A stretch of 38,703 bases of DNA from an uncultured Lachnospiraceae bacterium (GCA_947630695.1 CANRIM010000023.1:1-38703), one strand, 5' to 3'; positions 7,470 to 16,946 are shown, counted from the stretch's first letter. Made by a program: numbers and translations. Notes: generated from the sequence alone by a model not told the origin.

Positions 7470-8042
7470 TCACCGATATTCGCACCCCACCCAGTGGTCA
7501 TTGATCACGCCGATTCCCTGCAGGTACGAGTAAACGATCACCGGTCCCACGAACTTGAAGCCCCGGCGTTTCAGGTCCTTGCTCACCCGTTCAGAAAGCG
7601 CGTCTTTCGCAGGCATATCCTTCACATCCTGCAGCCGGTGATCGATGACTTTGCCTTCGGTAAATCCCCAGATATACCGGTCAAAGCTGCCGAACTCCGC
7701 CTGCACCTGTAAAAATGCCCGGGCATTTGTAATCGCTGCTTTGATTTTATTCCGATTGCGGATAATGCCCTCGTCCTGCATCAGCGCTTCGACTTTTGCC
7801 TCGTCGTAAGCCGCCACGATGACAGGATCGAAGGCATCAAAGGCTTTTCTGAAGTTTTCTTCTTTGTTGAGAATCAGATTCCAGCTGACCCCGGCCTGCA
7901 TGCCTTCCAGAATCAGCATTGCGAACAATTCCTGATCCCGATGTTCCGGTTTGCACCAGCGGGTATCATGATAGCGAAGATACGTTTCCGATACCTGTCC
8001 CAAGGTCATGCCGAATCCGAAATTACATCTCTGTTTTTCCAT
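7470..8042 (-). CDS. tag: DNA-3-methyladenine glycosylase I
   Basis: The product is about 190 residues and matches Tag throughout: RCNFGFG at the N-terminus with the first Zn ligand Cys, YLRYHDTRW, LFAMLILEGMQAGVSW, the helix-hairpin region, and the terminal GVINDHWVGCEYR, where His-x3-Cys completes the zinc site. Tag removes 3-methyladenine from alkylated DNA as the first step of base excision repair. The start at 8042 is chosen over the more upstream ATG (8060) because GGAAGG lies 7 bp before it and the family begins near here. It begins 20 bp after the serpin gene and is probably cotranscribed with it. Confidence 0.92.
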   Translation of the reverse strand: MEKQRCNFGFGMTLGQVSETYLRYHDTRWCKPEHRDQELFAMLILEGMQAGVSWNLILNKEENFRKAFDAFDPVIVAAYDEAKVEALMQDEGIIRNRNKIKAAITNARAFLQVQAEFGSFDRYIWGFTEGKVIDHRLQDVKDMPAKDALSERVSKDLKRRGFKFVGPVIVYSYLQGIGVINDHWVGCEYR

Positions 8043-8061
8043 TTGCGTTCCTTCCGGCACT

Positions 8062-9912
8062 TCACTTCACTTCCGGCGTATTTACCACGCCTGTAAACAG
8101 CGGCAGTTCATTCTCTCCGGTGATGCAGAACAGGAAAGGCCGATCCAGTGTAAAATCAATTTTGTTCGTCGGTGCGGAGGACGCTATGCCCCCAAACACT
8201 GTAAATGCTGCAGCCGTACAGCCTTCTTCATCAATCATAACTCTTGCCGCATGATCGGTCTGCGAAACCACAGTAGAGAAACCAACATCCGTGGTCAAAG
8301 GCGTAAAATCCGAACGTTCGGGATCAAAAATATCTTTGACGCCCAGTTGCTGCAGTCCCTCTTGCAATTCAAATTTGGAAGACACATCAAATTTTGGGAT
8401 CGCTTTCCTCACAAAGGCAAAATCAGTTTTTTCCCACTTGTTCCTGTGATCCATAAATAGAAATTCCATTGCTTCTTCATCCGCAAGCAGTTCTTCCGGC
8501 GACATGCCTTCTTCCGGAAGCAAAAACCACATCCTGCCGCCCGCCTCAAACGCCTGATCAACTGCGATAAAATGCTCACCCCAATAATAGCGCTGCGACG
8601 CATCCTGATGCAGGAAAGCGGTCGTCACATCTCCCTTCGGACTGTGGAAAATCTGTGACCGGGTATCTTCTTTTCTGAAGGGATGGTTCCATTTTGCCTT
8701 ATAAAATAACGTGGTCGCCAGCGCCAGCACCGTTTCCGGCTTCATCTTGATATCACTGGTCTGGTCTTTCAAAAGGCCGCCGGTCTGGGTGTTCAGCCAG
8801 TCCTGCAGCGCCTGATTCAAGGCGTCCGAACCCATTTCTCCCTGATAAGAAGAAGCATAAAATGACCGTGCCAGTGTATCCAGCATACTTTTTTTATAGT
8901 TCAGTTTTTGATTCAGCCAGATAGAACTGGCAGGAATCACGGTCTGGATCCCGTCGTTTCGGTAGCTGGAATTCCACACATCGTCTGCCTGCATGCGCAG
9001 CATATCCATACTCTGACTGCCAAGCAGTGTCAGTATCTGGCTGCGGCTTTGTCCGCCTGTGACCTGCGCCAGCATAGACAAGGCCATATAGGCATTCAGC
9101 GGCGAATAGACGATGTTCTCTCCTTTTTCCACCTTCAGAAATACGGCGGCGCTTTGTCTGAAAAACTTCTGCAGTCCGGAAATGTCTCCCAGATCCCGCT
9201 GCTGTTTCATCAGGTCATTCTCCCAAGCCTCATACGCCGGACCCTTTTGATTCATCAGCTGCTCGGCATCATTGGGATATTGGGCCATCTGCGGATAAAA
9301 CGCCTCCGATAATGCAAACGGTGTCAGCGCGTCAGCCGCCTTGACATGGATTTCAAACACCATTTCCTCTATCGGTCTTCCATACGGATTTCCCGCGGGA
9401 CACAGGCGAAAATCCAGCGTATATGTACCGGCTTCCTGCGCAGTGACGGTATAAACCTGCTCCGCCATCGTACCGGGGCTGCTGTCTTCCGGCAGTTCTC
9501 TGACTTCCTTTGTGACCGTCAGCCCCTGCGCCGGTTCCAGCGTATAGCACCATTCACAGGCGCCTGTATCATAAATCTGATCGATCGTATACGGATCCTG
9601 GCCTGCGGTCATTGCCACCGAAATCCGAAAGATATCCATTTTTGCTGCAAACTTTAAGATTTGCAGCGCATCCTCTGCGGAGGCCTGCCTGTCCTTATTC
9701 ACATCGGCTGCCAGCAGCTGATCCGTATCCAGTTCCTTTATCTGTGCAGCACTCTGCAGTGCCAGCAGGGCATCCGCTGCATTGACTGTCCCGTCAGCAT
9801 CGATATCCCCCAGCCGATAGGGCGAAGCCTGCACGCAAAGGGTTCCGAAAACCAGCATACAGACCGCACTGCAGACAAGTACCATTGTCCTGAAATATGT
9901 TTTTCCCTTCAT
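8062..9912 (-). CDS. Secreted dockerin / chagasin-like / serpin protease inhibitor
   Basis: This 616-residue protein has four parts. Residues 1-29 form a signal peptide ending VQA. Residues 35-91 are a type I dockerin with two Ca-binding repeats (GDIDADGTVNAADALL and AADVNKDRQASAEDAL). Residues 97-193 look like a chagasin (I42) cysteine-protease inhibitor: TGACEW for the TTGYxW loop, a central PGTMAEQVYTVTAQEAGTY stretch and YGRPIEEMVFEI for the RPW loop. Residues 200-616 are a serpin with YSPLNAYMALSML, the hinge EEGCTAAAFT (562-571) and the FTLDRPFLFCI breach strand. Counting from Glu562 as P17 places P1-P1' near Ser578-Ser579, a small-residue site suited to elastase- or subtilisin-like proteases. 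The dockerin implies anchoring to a cohesin scaffold, not seen in this window. Confidence 0.88.
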   Translation of the reverse strand: MKGKTYFRTMVLVCSAVCMLVFGTLCVQASPYRLGDIDADGTVNAADALLALQSAAQIKELDTDQLLAADVNKDRQASAEDALQILKFAAKMDIFRISVAMTAGQDPYTIDQIYDTGACEWCYTLEPAQGLTVTKEVRELPEDSSPGTMAEQVYTVTAQEAGTYTLDFRLCPAGNPYGRPIEEMVFEIHVKAADALTPFALSEAFYPQMAQYPNDAEQLMNQKGPAYEAWENDLMKQQRDLGDISGLQKFFRQSAAVFLKVEKGENIVYSPLNAYMALSMLAQVTGGQSRSQILTLLGSQSMDMLRMQADDVWNSSYRNDGIQTVIPASSIWLNQKLNYKKSMLDTLARSFYASSYQGEMGSDALNQALQDWLNTQTGGLLKDQTSDIKMKPETVLALATTLFYKAKWNHPFRKEDTRSQIFHSPKGDVTTAFLHQDASQRYYWGEHFIAVDQAFEAGGRMWFLLPEEGMSPEELLADEEAMEFLFMDHRNKWEKTDFAFVRKAIPKFDVSSKFELQEGLQQLGVKDIFDPERSDFTPLTTDVGFSTVVSQTDHAARVMIDEEGCTAAAFTVFGGIASSAPTNKIDFTLDRPFLFCITGENELPLFTGVVNTPEVK

Positions 9913-9956
9913 TTCTGATTTTTCCTTTCTGCCTCGAATTTGGACATACCGTTTCT

Positions 9957-9985
9957 CGATATATCTGCTTATACTTTATATATCG
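9957..9985. promoter_or_regulatory. Inverted repeat upstream of the serpin gene
   Basis: CGATATAT (9957-9964) and ATATATCG (9978-9985) form an 8-bp inverted repeat with a 13-bp spacer, 45-73 bp upstream of the serpin ATG. It overlaps AT-rich minus-strand promoter-like sequence (TATAAG). It could be an operator; no regulator can be assigned. Confidence 0.35.
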
Positions 9986-10076
9986 TATTTTAAGACGGGT
10001 CCGTCGCAGAAAATGATCATTTTTTTCAAAATCATTATAACAAAAAAGGAATTTCATATTCAAGCGTCAAAAGTGA

Positions 10077-13000
10077 TTACGGATTGTTCTCCATCATCCG
10101 TTTTGCCCGTTCCACGGCTTTGCCGTACCTTTCCTCGCCGCGCACGGAGTTGAACCATTCCCAGCCGAAGGGCGCCGTCAGTCCGTAATGCATCAGGCTG
10201 CTGTCTCCTTCAAACAAGTCTCCATAGGATACCGGTTCTGATGTGCCGTCCGGCAGGATAATCTTGGATTTTCCTTTCACCACCCGGATTTCTCCGTAAA
10301 TCAGCGGATCCCCCGCCTGCATTTCGCTTTCCTCTGCGATATTGTCCCATTTGTCATAGGCTGCAAAAGCCTTGTCCAGCCAGGCATACCCCTCTTCCTT
10401 TTCTCCGCAGCCAAACAGTGCGCAGGCAGTACGAAAACTGGTACTGGCGTACATCCCCAGCCAGGCGTCGGGAACGGTGCCGCCGCCCAGACCTTCCATG
10501 ATCTGCAGCCGGTATTTGTTCCATGCCGCCGCCTTTTCCGGCTTGCCCCAATATCGGGTAGGCCGGCCCAGAAAATGGCACAGCAGATGAAAATTGTTGA
10601 CGTCATGCCGGAGCCTGCTTTCTGCGCGCTTTCCGGCTTCCCACAGGCGATCTTCCGTCACTTCATTTAAGATGGAACTGTACTGCGTAATCGCGGGAGA
10701 AGTCCGGCGAATGCCTGTGCGGTCGGAAAAGACCACAATATCGCCGTCCTCATCCGCCACAAAGGCATATTCCGCCGACGCCGCAAACCCATCGGTCAGA
10801 TCCCTGGCCTCATAACGGCGCACCAGTCCGTCTGCCACCGGCATAAACCCTTCGCCTGTGCCTTCATAGGAACAAAGCTCGTATACCGCGGTGCCTGCGC
10901 CGCCGCTATACTCAAATTCCGCGCGGACGATCCCCATGCCCTCTGCAAAATAATATGCTTTCTTTCCGTTTTGATAGTATAAGCCGCCGTCCAGTCCCTT
11001 CGTGTCCAGACACAGCTTCAGACAATGTTCAAAACGCCCTGCCCTCGTGGTAATGGTTCCGCCGTCTTCGCAGCGAATCCGGGTTCTGATCTCATACGGG
11101 CCTCTCGTATATTCCACCTCGGAGGCGCCCACCTGCCATGCGTCGGACCAGATGCAGTTTGTCACATCCCGCAGGATGCCGAAGATGCTGTTGTAAAAAA
11201 TCGGTTCCCCTGCCAGTCCCATCACGCCTGATTTTTTCCATTCAAATGACCAGCGCGGATTGTATTCCGTCAGCAGCAGAACCCCGCCTTTCCTGCGAAT
11301 ATATTGCCGCTCAAAAAAATTCCAGTGTCCCGTCACATCTGTGTCCGGATGAAATCCGGTGTCTGTGTCCATGATCCGCCGGGCAGCCGATGCTGCTGCT
11401 TTGGTATGCGCCTTTTGCATAGGCGTTACGGCCAGCTGCTCTGCCCGCTCAATGCTTTCGGACACATCGCAGATCGACAGATTGCCATGGGTGTCCGAAT
11501 GATGATACTCCCGGGCTATTTTCTGCACCATATCGCTCCAGACAGTTTCGTCATAGGCCGTTCTTTCGGTATTTTCCCAACAGGAAAGAAGGATGGTTCC
11601 CTCATCGGCATAGGAAACCGCAGTCTTTAGTTCGGAGGAAATTCCGTTTCCGGCATCCTCGCTGATATATTCCCAGGTATTGCCCGGGTAAAACGGGAGC
11701 ATCCCCTTTCCGCCACAGATCACATAGGATTTCAGTACACGAGTGTATTTCACGCCGTCAATGACATTTTCCTGGCGCACAATTCCGACACCATCCTTGT
11801 AAAAGGTTCTGCAAACAATTTTAAGGAAGAGCGTCCAGCGCCGCACTTCCCAGAGCTGACAATGGGAAAACCGTCCGGCAGGCGTTTCCGCCACCTCGTC
11901 CTCCGACAGATAACGAAGCGTGGAGCCGTCCGTCCCCGTATAGATCTCGCCGGGTGCAAGTTTCTGAAAGAAATACCCGTCGCAGCCGGACGCATTGCGA
12001 AACAGATGCATGCACCTTCTGTCAATATCGTCTATGGATAGCAGTCCGCCTTCGCGAATGCCTTCTTCCGTCCAGAAACGAAGGTGGCCGTCAATCCGGC
12101 GATATTCCTCCGCCACCGCGCAAATGAGATATTTTTCCTCTGCTGTATTCTGATACCGGGTCGCCAGCTGTGTTTCCAGGGCAAGGGTATCTGGCACCAG
12201 CACGCGGTAAACGTCAGACGGCTTCAGATACAGTTCGGCCTTATGATAAGCGTCCCTGCCTTCTTTCGGTTTTCCCGCCCGGCACAGACGATACCCCAGC
12301 CAGAACCATTCCCGTCCCAAGGTTTTTTGAAATCCTGCCTTTTCCAGCCGCGGAATCTGCTTGCTTTTCATAAATTCGATCAGCGCGCTGCCATGCAGCA
12401 TGGCATCCTCCCGGGTCACAATAAAAATCATGACCTCCTCATTGTGTCCTTCCATCGCCGCCCGGGCAATGCGGGCAAACAATGCGTCGTTCTTTTTGCC
12501 GGGCAGCCACCACCAGCCACGCATCAATACGTCTGCCAGCGCATGCTGCTTTTTGCTGCATTCGGGCATGGCTTCCACTTCCCGCAAAACTTCCTGATAT
12601 GCCGCTGCAAAACCGCTTTTGTCATTTTTCAGCTGCCAGAGCTTTAATTCCTCCACCTTTTTCATAACACGCTGCACCAGCGTGTCGCTGTATTTCTCAT
12701 TCATCGCACAGAGTTCCTTTCTGATTCGCTTCCTTCCATCGTGAAGCTGCCATTTGACCGTGCCTTCGGAAATCCGCATCCGGTCTGCGATCTCTGCGAT
12801 GGAAAGATTTTCAAAATAATGCAGACGAATGATGGCCTGTACCCGTTCCGGCAGCCGCATAACGCTTTTTCTAATTTCCCTTCGTTCTTCGGCCTGCTCA
12901 TACAGAACGGCAGGACTGGTCTCGCTGCCGTCTGACATGCCAAGCTGATCTGCCGTGTCCAGTGGCAGAAAGCTCCGGTATCTTTGCAGCATGTTCAAAG

Positions 13001-13256
13001 CACAGTTTTTCGCAATCCGGCAAACCCAGCTGCAGTATTTCTCCTGTTCCTGCAGGGTGTCCAGCTTCATCCAGGCCGTCACAAAGGCATCCTGGGCCGC
13101 GTCCTGGGCCGTAAACCAGTTTTTTGTAACAGCCATTGCCACAGCCGTTACCGTTTGCTGATACCGCATGACCAGCACCTCATAGGCCGTCTGTTCGCCT
13201 GCCAGTGTCAGCAGCACAAGCGTTTCGTCTGTTTCATTATGATTGTACATGTACAT
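10077..13256 (-). CDS. ECF sigma factor fused to a ~870-residue C-terminal extension
   Basis: Residues 15-95 are sigma region 2, including AQDAAQDAFVTAWMKLDTL (50-68). Residues 133-181 are region 4 (LPERVQAIIRLHYFENLSIAEIADRM, then an HTH ending EGTVKWQLHDGRKRIRKEL). A normal ECF sigma ends near residue 185, but here the frame runs on to 1059 residues. The extension has TPR-like helical segments (about 230-390 and 880-1000) and two copies of a beta-rich motif, AGRFxHCxLW...YxxGxGIVR, at 459-493 and 738-779. No membrane helix is seen. The extension may act as a built-in sensor or anti-sigma module, since no separate anti-sigma gene adjoins. GAGGAG lies 9 bp before the ATG; a 12-bp-stem palindrome sits just upstream. 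Confidence 0.85.
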   Translation of the reverse strand: MYMYNHNETDETLVLLTLAGEQTAYEVLVMRYQQTVTAVAMAVTKNWFTAQDAAQDAFVTAWMKLDTLQEQEKYCSWVCRIAKNCALNMLQRYRSFLPLDTADQLGMSDGSETSPAVLYEQAEERREIRKSVMRLPERVQAIIRLHYFENLSIAEIADRMRISEGTVKWQLHDGRKRIRKELCAMNEKYSDTLVQRVMKKVEELKLWQLKNDKSGFAAAYQEVLREVEAMPECSKKQHALADVLMRGWWWLPGKKNDALFARIARAAMEGHNEEVMIFIVTREDAMLHGSALIEFMKSKQIPRLEKAGFQKTLGREWFWLGYRLCRAGKPKEGRDAYHKAELYLKPSDVYRVLVPDTLALETQLATRYQNTAEEKYLICAVAEEYRRIDGHLRFWTEEGIREGGLLSIDDIDRRCMHLFRNASGCDGYFFQKLAPGEIYTGTDGSTLRYLSEDEVAETPAGRFSHCQLWEVRRWTLFLKIVCRTFYKDGVGIVRQENVIDGVKYTRVLKSYVICGGKGMLPFYPGNTWEYISEDAGNGISSELKTAVSYADEGTILLSCWENTERTAYDETVWSDMVQKIAREYHHSDTHGNLSICDVSESIERAEQLAVTPMQKAHTKAAASAARRIMDTDTGFHPDTDVTGHWNFFERQYIRRKGGVLLLTEYNPRWSFEWKKSGVMGLAGEPIFYNSIFGILRDVTNCIWSDAWQVGASEVEYTRGPYEIRTRIRCEDGGTITTRAGRFEHCLKLCLDTKGLDGGLYYQNGKKAYYFAEGMGIVRAEFEYSGGAGTAVYELCSYEGTGEGFMPVADGLVRRYEARDLTDGFAASAEYAFVADEDGDIVVFSDRTGIRRTSPAITQYSSILNEVTEDRLWEAGKRAESRLRHDVNNFHLLCHFLGRPTRYWGKPEKAAAWNKYRLQIMEGLGGGTVPDAWLGMYASTSFRTACALFGCGEKEEGYAWLDKAFAAYDKWDNIAEESEMQAGDPLIYGEIRVVKGKSKIILPDGTSEPVSYGDLFEGDSSLMHYGLTAPFGWEWFNSVRGEERYGKAVERAKRMMENNP

Positions 13257-13276
13257 GCTTTATTTCTCCTCTTGTT

Positions 13277-13311
13277 GTAACGGCAGGTGCGCCCTTAAAG
13301 GCGCACCTGCC
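13277..13311 (-). repeat. 5'-leader palindrome, copy 1 (perfect 12-bp stem)
   Basis: GGCAGGTGCGCC (13282-13293) pairs perfectly with GGCGCACCTGCC (13300-13311) around CTTAAA. Read on the minus strand it ends with GTTAC and is followed within 6 bp by the GAGGAG ribosome site of the giant sigma gene. Related copies lie at 17662-17691 and 21098-21129, also just upstream of a ribosome site in gene orientation. Confidence 0.85.
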
Positions 13312-13414
13312 ATATCGTCGGAATGCATTCCATTGTTTCAGCGCTCGTCTGTAAGACACGAATCAGAAAGAAAAGGTTGGGTATATGATGATTTTACATA
13401 AACTTTTCTGCATC

Positions 13415-14617
13415 TCAATACCCGTGTTCCCGGTCAATAACCGTTCCGTCCATGGCATTTATGGTCAGTTTCACGTCCTTCGGCGTTTCGCCCGTATCCC
13501 AGCCGCCGGCATACCCGCCGGTGCCTGCCAGAAATCGGGTTCCGTAAAAATCCCAGACCGGCGTATACAGATAGGTTCCGTCCGGCTGCAGCAGCTTCCG
13601 GTACCCGAAACGAATCTCCGAAATACTGAGCCGGTTGACTTCCAGATCCTTTTCTGACTCCATTTTCTGAAGTGACAGCGGCGCAATCTGGGAAAAAATA
13701 TCCCAGATTTCCGAAAAGGACAGCAGGTACACCTTCTTTTTCGTGACAGATTTTAGCTTCTCCGGATTATAATAATTGACGCCGCAGACTCCATCGTCGC
13801 GCACCACCACATCGATTTCACTGGTACCTCTGCAATCCTCGTCCGGGCCTGCCTGCTCGGGCACCGAAGGATTCACCGGGATATCGCCGATGCTTCGGGT
13901 AAACCGCAGCACATAATACTGGGGGTTGCCCCAGGCCTCGTAGACCGGCAGCTGCCCATATTCCGCCAGTGCGTACCCGGACGCCAGCGCCGAAACTTCT
14001 TCCTCTGCCAGCGAGGTGGCCTCTTCTGCCGTAATGGAACAGTCCGCCGCCTTTCCGTCTGTCAGAGGAACGATATCCGGAAACTGCAAATTCCACGACC
14101 CCTGCCCATAATACATCACCGGATCACTGACTGGCGCCCCCGTATCCGGATCCAGATCATAGGAAACCACCAATTCCCGTTCTTCTGCAGCATCGGTATC
14201 TTCTCCGGCAGAAATCCACAGATCATAGGAATCGAATTTTTCAAACGGATCCGTACTTTTTTCGGGTCCCTCGCCCTGGTATAATTCAGAGCTTGTCCTG
14301 TATTTCCAGGTAAGTGCCTTTCCGTGCCGCCGGATCATACGGCTGATATCCTTTTTCGTAAACGCCCGGGGCGTTACCTCAATCAGATTCGCGCCGGAGG
14401 CCTCCGGCACATATACGTCTGCATCTACTTTCACTGTGCTGACGCCGGATGCGGAAATAAAGGTTTCCTCCACATGGCCGGGGGCATCCAGTGTTTCCTG
14501 CAGCGTCCCTGCTGCCTGGGATACTTGTTCCGGATGCTTCGTCCCGGACTCCGGCCCGCTGCAGCTTACAACCAGCAAAAGACTTATCAATATTCCTGCG
14601 AAAGTAAGATATTTCAT
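13415..14617 (-). CDS. Lipoprotein of unknown function (DUF6034-like)
   Basis: The 400-residue protein has a type II signal peptide with lipobox VVSC (Cys19), so it should be anchored on the outer face of the membrane. The mature part starts with a flexible region, then VKVDADVYVPE and a region on to TPRAFTKKDISRM that reminds me of Firmicute DUF6034 proteins; this family call is from memory and tentative. No enzymatic motif is recognised. AAAGGAGG precedes the ATG. It is 82 bp downstream of the sensor kinase gene on the same strand and is probably part of, or regulated by, that two-component operon. Confidence 0.7.
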   Translation of the reverse strand: MKYLTFAGILISLLLVVSCSGPESGTKHPEQVSQAAGTLQETLDAPGHVEETFISASGVSTVKVDADVYVPEASGANLIEVTPRAFTKKDISRMIRRHGKALTWKYRTSSELYQGEGPEKSTDPFEKFDSYDLWISAGEDTDAAEERELVVSYDLDPDTGAPVSDPVMYYGQGSWNLQFPDIVPLTDGKAADCSITAEEATSLAEEEVSALASGYALAEYGQLPVYEAWGNPQYYVLRFTRSIGDIPVNPSVPEQAGPDEDCRGTSEIDVVVRDDGVCGVNYYNPEKLKSVTKKKVYLLSFSEIWDIFSQIAPLSLQKMESEKDLEVNRLSISEIRFGYRKLLQPDGTYLYTPVWDFYGTRFLAGTGGYAGGWDTGETPKDVKLTINAMDGTVIDREHGY

Positions 14618-14699
14618 GGCTGCTTCCTCCTTTAAGGCTTTTTCTTTGATCCTACCAGCCGCAACTTACAAAAGTCTTCCGCGGTTTCTCTGCATTTTG

Positions 14700-16094
14700 T
14701 CATCCATTTGTCATTTCCGGCAAAACCGCCGTGACCTTTGTCCCTGCACCGGGCGTGCTTTCCAGATGCAGGCGGCCGCCATGCCATCGGACGATGCTGT
14801 CGCAAATGGTCAGTCCCAGCCCTGAGCCGCCCTTTGCTTTGGCACGGGCCGGATCCACCCGGTAAAAAGGTTCCGTCACCAGCGGCAAATGCTCCGGCGA
14901 AATGCCGCAGCCCTGATCTTCTACTACCAGCAGCACACAATCCTTTCCCTTCACAAAACGCACTTCCACCGGGGATTTTCCATCGCAGGCGCGCAGCCCG
15001 TTCTGAATCAGATTGCAGCAAAGCTGAAACAGCAGCGATTCCTCCCCGCACAAAGTCTGTACCTCCGTATGAAACTCCACGCCGGCAGGAAATACATCCT
15101 GCAGCGCGTCGATGAGATTCTGCACGGAGAAATGCCGCCGTTTCAAATGGTTTTGGTCAGAAAGCCCCAGCAGCTCCGACATCTGTTCTGACAGCGACGC
15201 CATTTTCTTTCCCGCTTCTTCGATTTTCCGGACACATTCCATTTTCTGCGCTTCGGTCAGCGGCATCCGCAAAATCGAATCCGCGTAGCCTGTAATCGCC
15301 GTCACCGGCGTTTTGATTTCATGGGAAAGGGCACCGATCAACAGCTGCCGCTTCTTCAGTTCTTCCTCCTGAGAGCGGATTTTTTCCTCCACGGAGTCCG
15401 TCATGGCGTCAAAGGACCGGGAAAGGTCGCCGATCTCGTCCTTTGTATGAATCGCTGTCCGCAAATGATAATTTCCCTCCGCAATGGCAGCGCTGATGCC
15501 GATCAGCCTGCGCACCGGCCGAAACGCCCTCCGGACAATCAGAAAAATCAGTCCCGCATCCAAAAGCGCCGCAAAACCTAAAGTCAGCAGTCCCATGTTC
15601 CACGCCCGGCGCATCCATTGATACAACGGTGTCAGACTGCGGCTGACGTAAATCATCAAATCATCACGAAAATGCGACGCGCCCCCGACCACCAGCGCCA
15701 TGCCGTCGTCTGTTTTGACCCGCCAGCTGTATGTGGCATCGTCTTTCTTTTGCTTTGGCGCGCCTTTGGTGGGATCGTAGGTGGTACGGCAAAACAGCAG
15801 CTTTCCATCCGAAGCCAGGGCGTAAGCAATCTCCCCGTTATCTGTGCTCGTTACATAATTTGCAAAAAAATACCGGGCCAGACTGTTCTGCGTCTGTTCC
15901 GCCAGTGTATGGTACTTAGGCTCCATGGAAGCATCCAGCGCATCTCTGCAAAGTTCCATAGCATGGGTCAGGCCTTCGGCTTCTATGTTCTGCAAATCTC
16001 TCGTCTGTACGCCAAAGTTCACCACAAAGACCACGGCCAGCACCAGCCAGGTGACGGCCGTGGCGCAAACCGCAATTTTCTGCCAGAGTTTCAT
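14700..16094 (-). CDS. HAMP sensor histidine kinase
   Basis: The 464-residue protein has TM1 (8-28), an extracytoplasmic sensor region (30-160), TM2 (165-187), a HAMP linker (190-240) with EIGDLSRSFDAM, an H-box GALSHEIKTPVTAITGY (254-270) with phospho-acceptor His258, an N-box CCNLIQNGLRAC and the G-boxes DQGCGI and GGSGLGLTIC. It autophosphorylates on His258 and should phosphorylate the response regulator encoded just upstream, whose stop codon overlaps this ATG by 4 bp (ATGA). The signal is not known; the downstream lipoprotein may be an accessory or output. Confidence 0.92.
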   Translation of the reverse strand: MKLWQKIAVCATAVTWLVLAVVFVVNFGVQTRDLQNIEAEGLTHAMELCRDALDASMEPKYHTLAEQTQNSLARYFFANYVTSTDNGEIAYALASDGKLLFCRTTYDPTKGAPKQKKDDATYSWRVKTDDGMALVVGGASHFRDDLMIYVSRSLTPLYQWMRRAWNMGLLTLGFAALLDAGLIFLIVRRAFRPVRRLIGISAAIAEGNYHLRTAIHTKDEIGDLSRSFDAMTDSVEEKIRSQEEELKKRQLLIGALSHEIKTPVTAITGYADSILRMPLTEAQKMECVRKIEEAGKKMASLSEQMSELLGLSDQNHLKRRHFSVQNLIDALQDVFPAGVEFHTEVQTLCGEESLLFQLCCNLIQNGLRACDGKSPVEVRFVKGKDCVLLVVEDQGCGISPEHLPLVTEPFYRVDPARAKAKGGSGLGLTICDSIVRWHGGRLHLESTPGAGTKVTAVLPEMTNG

Positions 16095-16753
16095 TCCTTC
16101 ACCTCCAGCTTATAACCCACCCGGTGCAGCGTCACGATTTTGTCCTCCCAGTGCAGTTTCTTTCGCAGAATACTCACATGGTTGTCCACCGTCCGCGTTT
16201 CTCCGAAATAATCATCGCCCCATACCTCATGCAGCAGCTGTTCCCGGGAAAAGACGTAATTCGGATGCTCCAGAAACATGAGCATCAGGGCGTATTCCAT
16301 CGGTTTTAAATCCACCGGCTTTCCTTCCGCAAAGACACTGTGTTCCTCTTTGTTTACCTGCACGCCGCAGCAGCACAGCACACGATCGCCGGTATCCCGG
16401 CGGCTGAGGACTTTTTCGATCCGCACCAGCAGCTCCAGCACACTGAATGGCTTCACCAGATAATCCTCCGCGCCCAGACGCAGGCCACGAACCCGGTCTG
16501 CTTCTTCGCTTTTCGCCGACAGGTAAATCACCGGGATCTCCTTCTGCCGCATATAGGGCAGAAGGGCAAATCCGTCGATTTCCGGCAGCATAATGTCCAG
16601 CAAAGCCAAATCAAAGGACTGTTCTTCGATCATCGAAAGCGCGGCCCTGCCGTCATAAACCTGTATACAATCGTATCCGGCCACCGTCAGATTCATTTCC
16701 AGCAATTCACAAATCGACGGATCATCTTCCACAATTAAAATCCGTTTCAACAT
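16091..16753 (-). CDS. OmpR-family response regulator
   Basis: From the ATG at 16753 the product is 220 residues: MLKRILIVEDDPSICELLEM opens the receiver, Asp53 (LLDIMLPEIDGF) is the phosphorylation site, and SAK plus VKPF give the conserved Thr/Ser and Lys positions. A winged-helix DNA-binding domain follows (FSREQLLHEVWGDDYFGETRTVDNHVSILRKKL region). The start at 16753 is preferred over the upstream ATG at 16789 because AGGGAGGG lies a few bases before it and the receiver begins at once. It is the first gene of an operon with the kinase and lipoprotein. Confidence 0.93.
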   Translation of the reverse strand: MLKRILIVEDDPSICELLEMNLTVAGYDCIQVYDGRAALSMIEEQSFDLALLDIMLPEIDGFALLPYMRQKEIPVIYLSAKSEEADRVRGLRLGAEDYLVKPFSVLELLVRIEKVLSRRDTGDRVLCCCGVQVNKEEHSVFAEGKPVDLKPMEYALMLMFLEHPNYVFSREQLLHEVWGDDYFGETRTVDNHVSILRKKLHWEDKIVTLHRVGYKLEVKE

Positions 16754-16795
16754 TTTCCCTCCCTGGTGTAAGTTCTCATCCCTCATCATGCGTTT

Positions 16796-16804
16796 ATTAT
16801 ACCA
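16796..16804 (-). promoter_or_regulatory. Extended -10 promoter element of the RR-HK operon
   Basis: On the minus strand TGG-TATAAT (16804-16796) is an extended -10 box 43 bp upstream of the response regulator start. No good -35 box is seen at the usual distance, as is common with extended -10 promoters or activated promoters. Confidence 0.6.
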
Positions 16805-16916
16805 TTTCGGTCTGACGGAAATGTCATCAATTTGTAATCATTATAAAATAAACATATTTCGGCACAAGGACATTGTATGAAAAAACACAGCCGTTTGAAG
16901 TAATAACGCAGAACTA

Positions 16917-16943
16917 AAAAAGCGGCAGGAAATTCTGCCGCTA
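16917..16943 (-). terminator. Intrinsic terminator downstream of the PBECR-like gene
   Basis: GCGGCAG/CTGCCGC (16922-16928 with 16935-16941) is a 7-bp GC-rich stem with a 6-base loop. Read on the minus strand it is followed by TTTTTT. It would end transcripts that come through the cloverleaf element from the 17089-17472 gene. Confidence 0.8.
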
Positions 16944-16946
16944 ATA

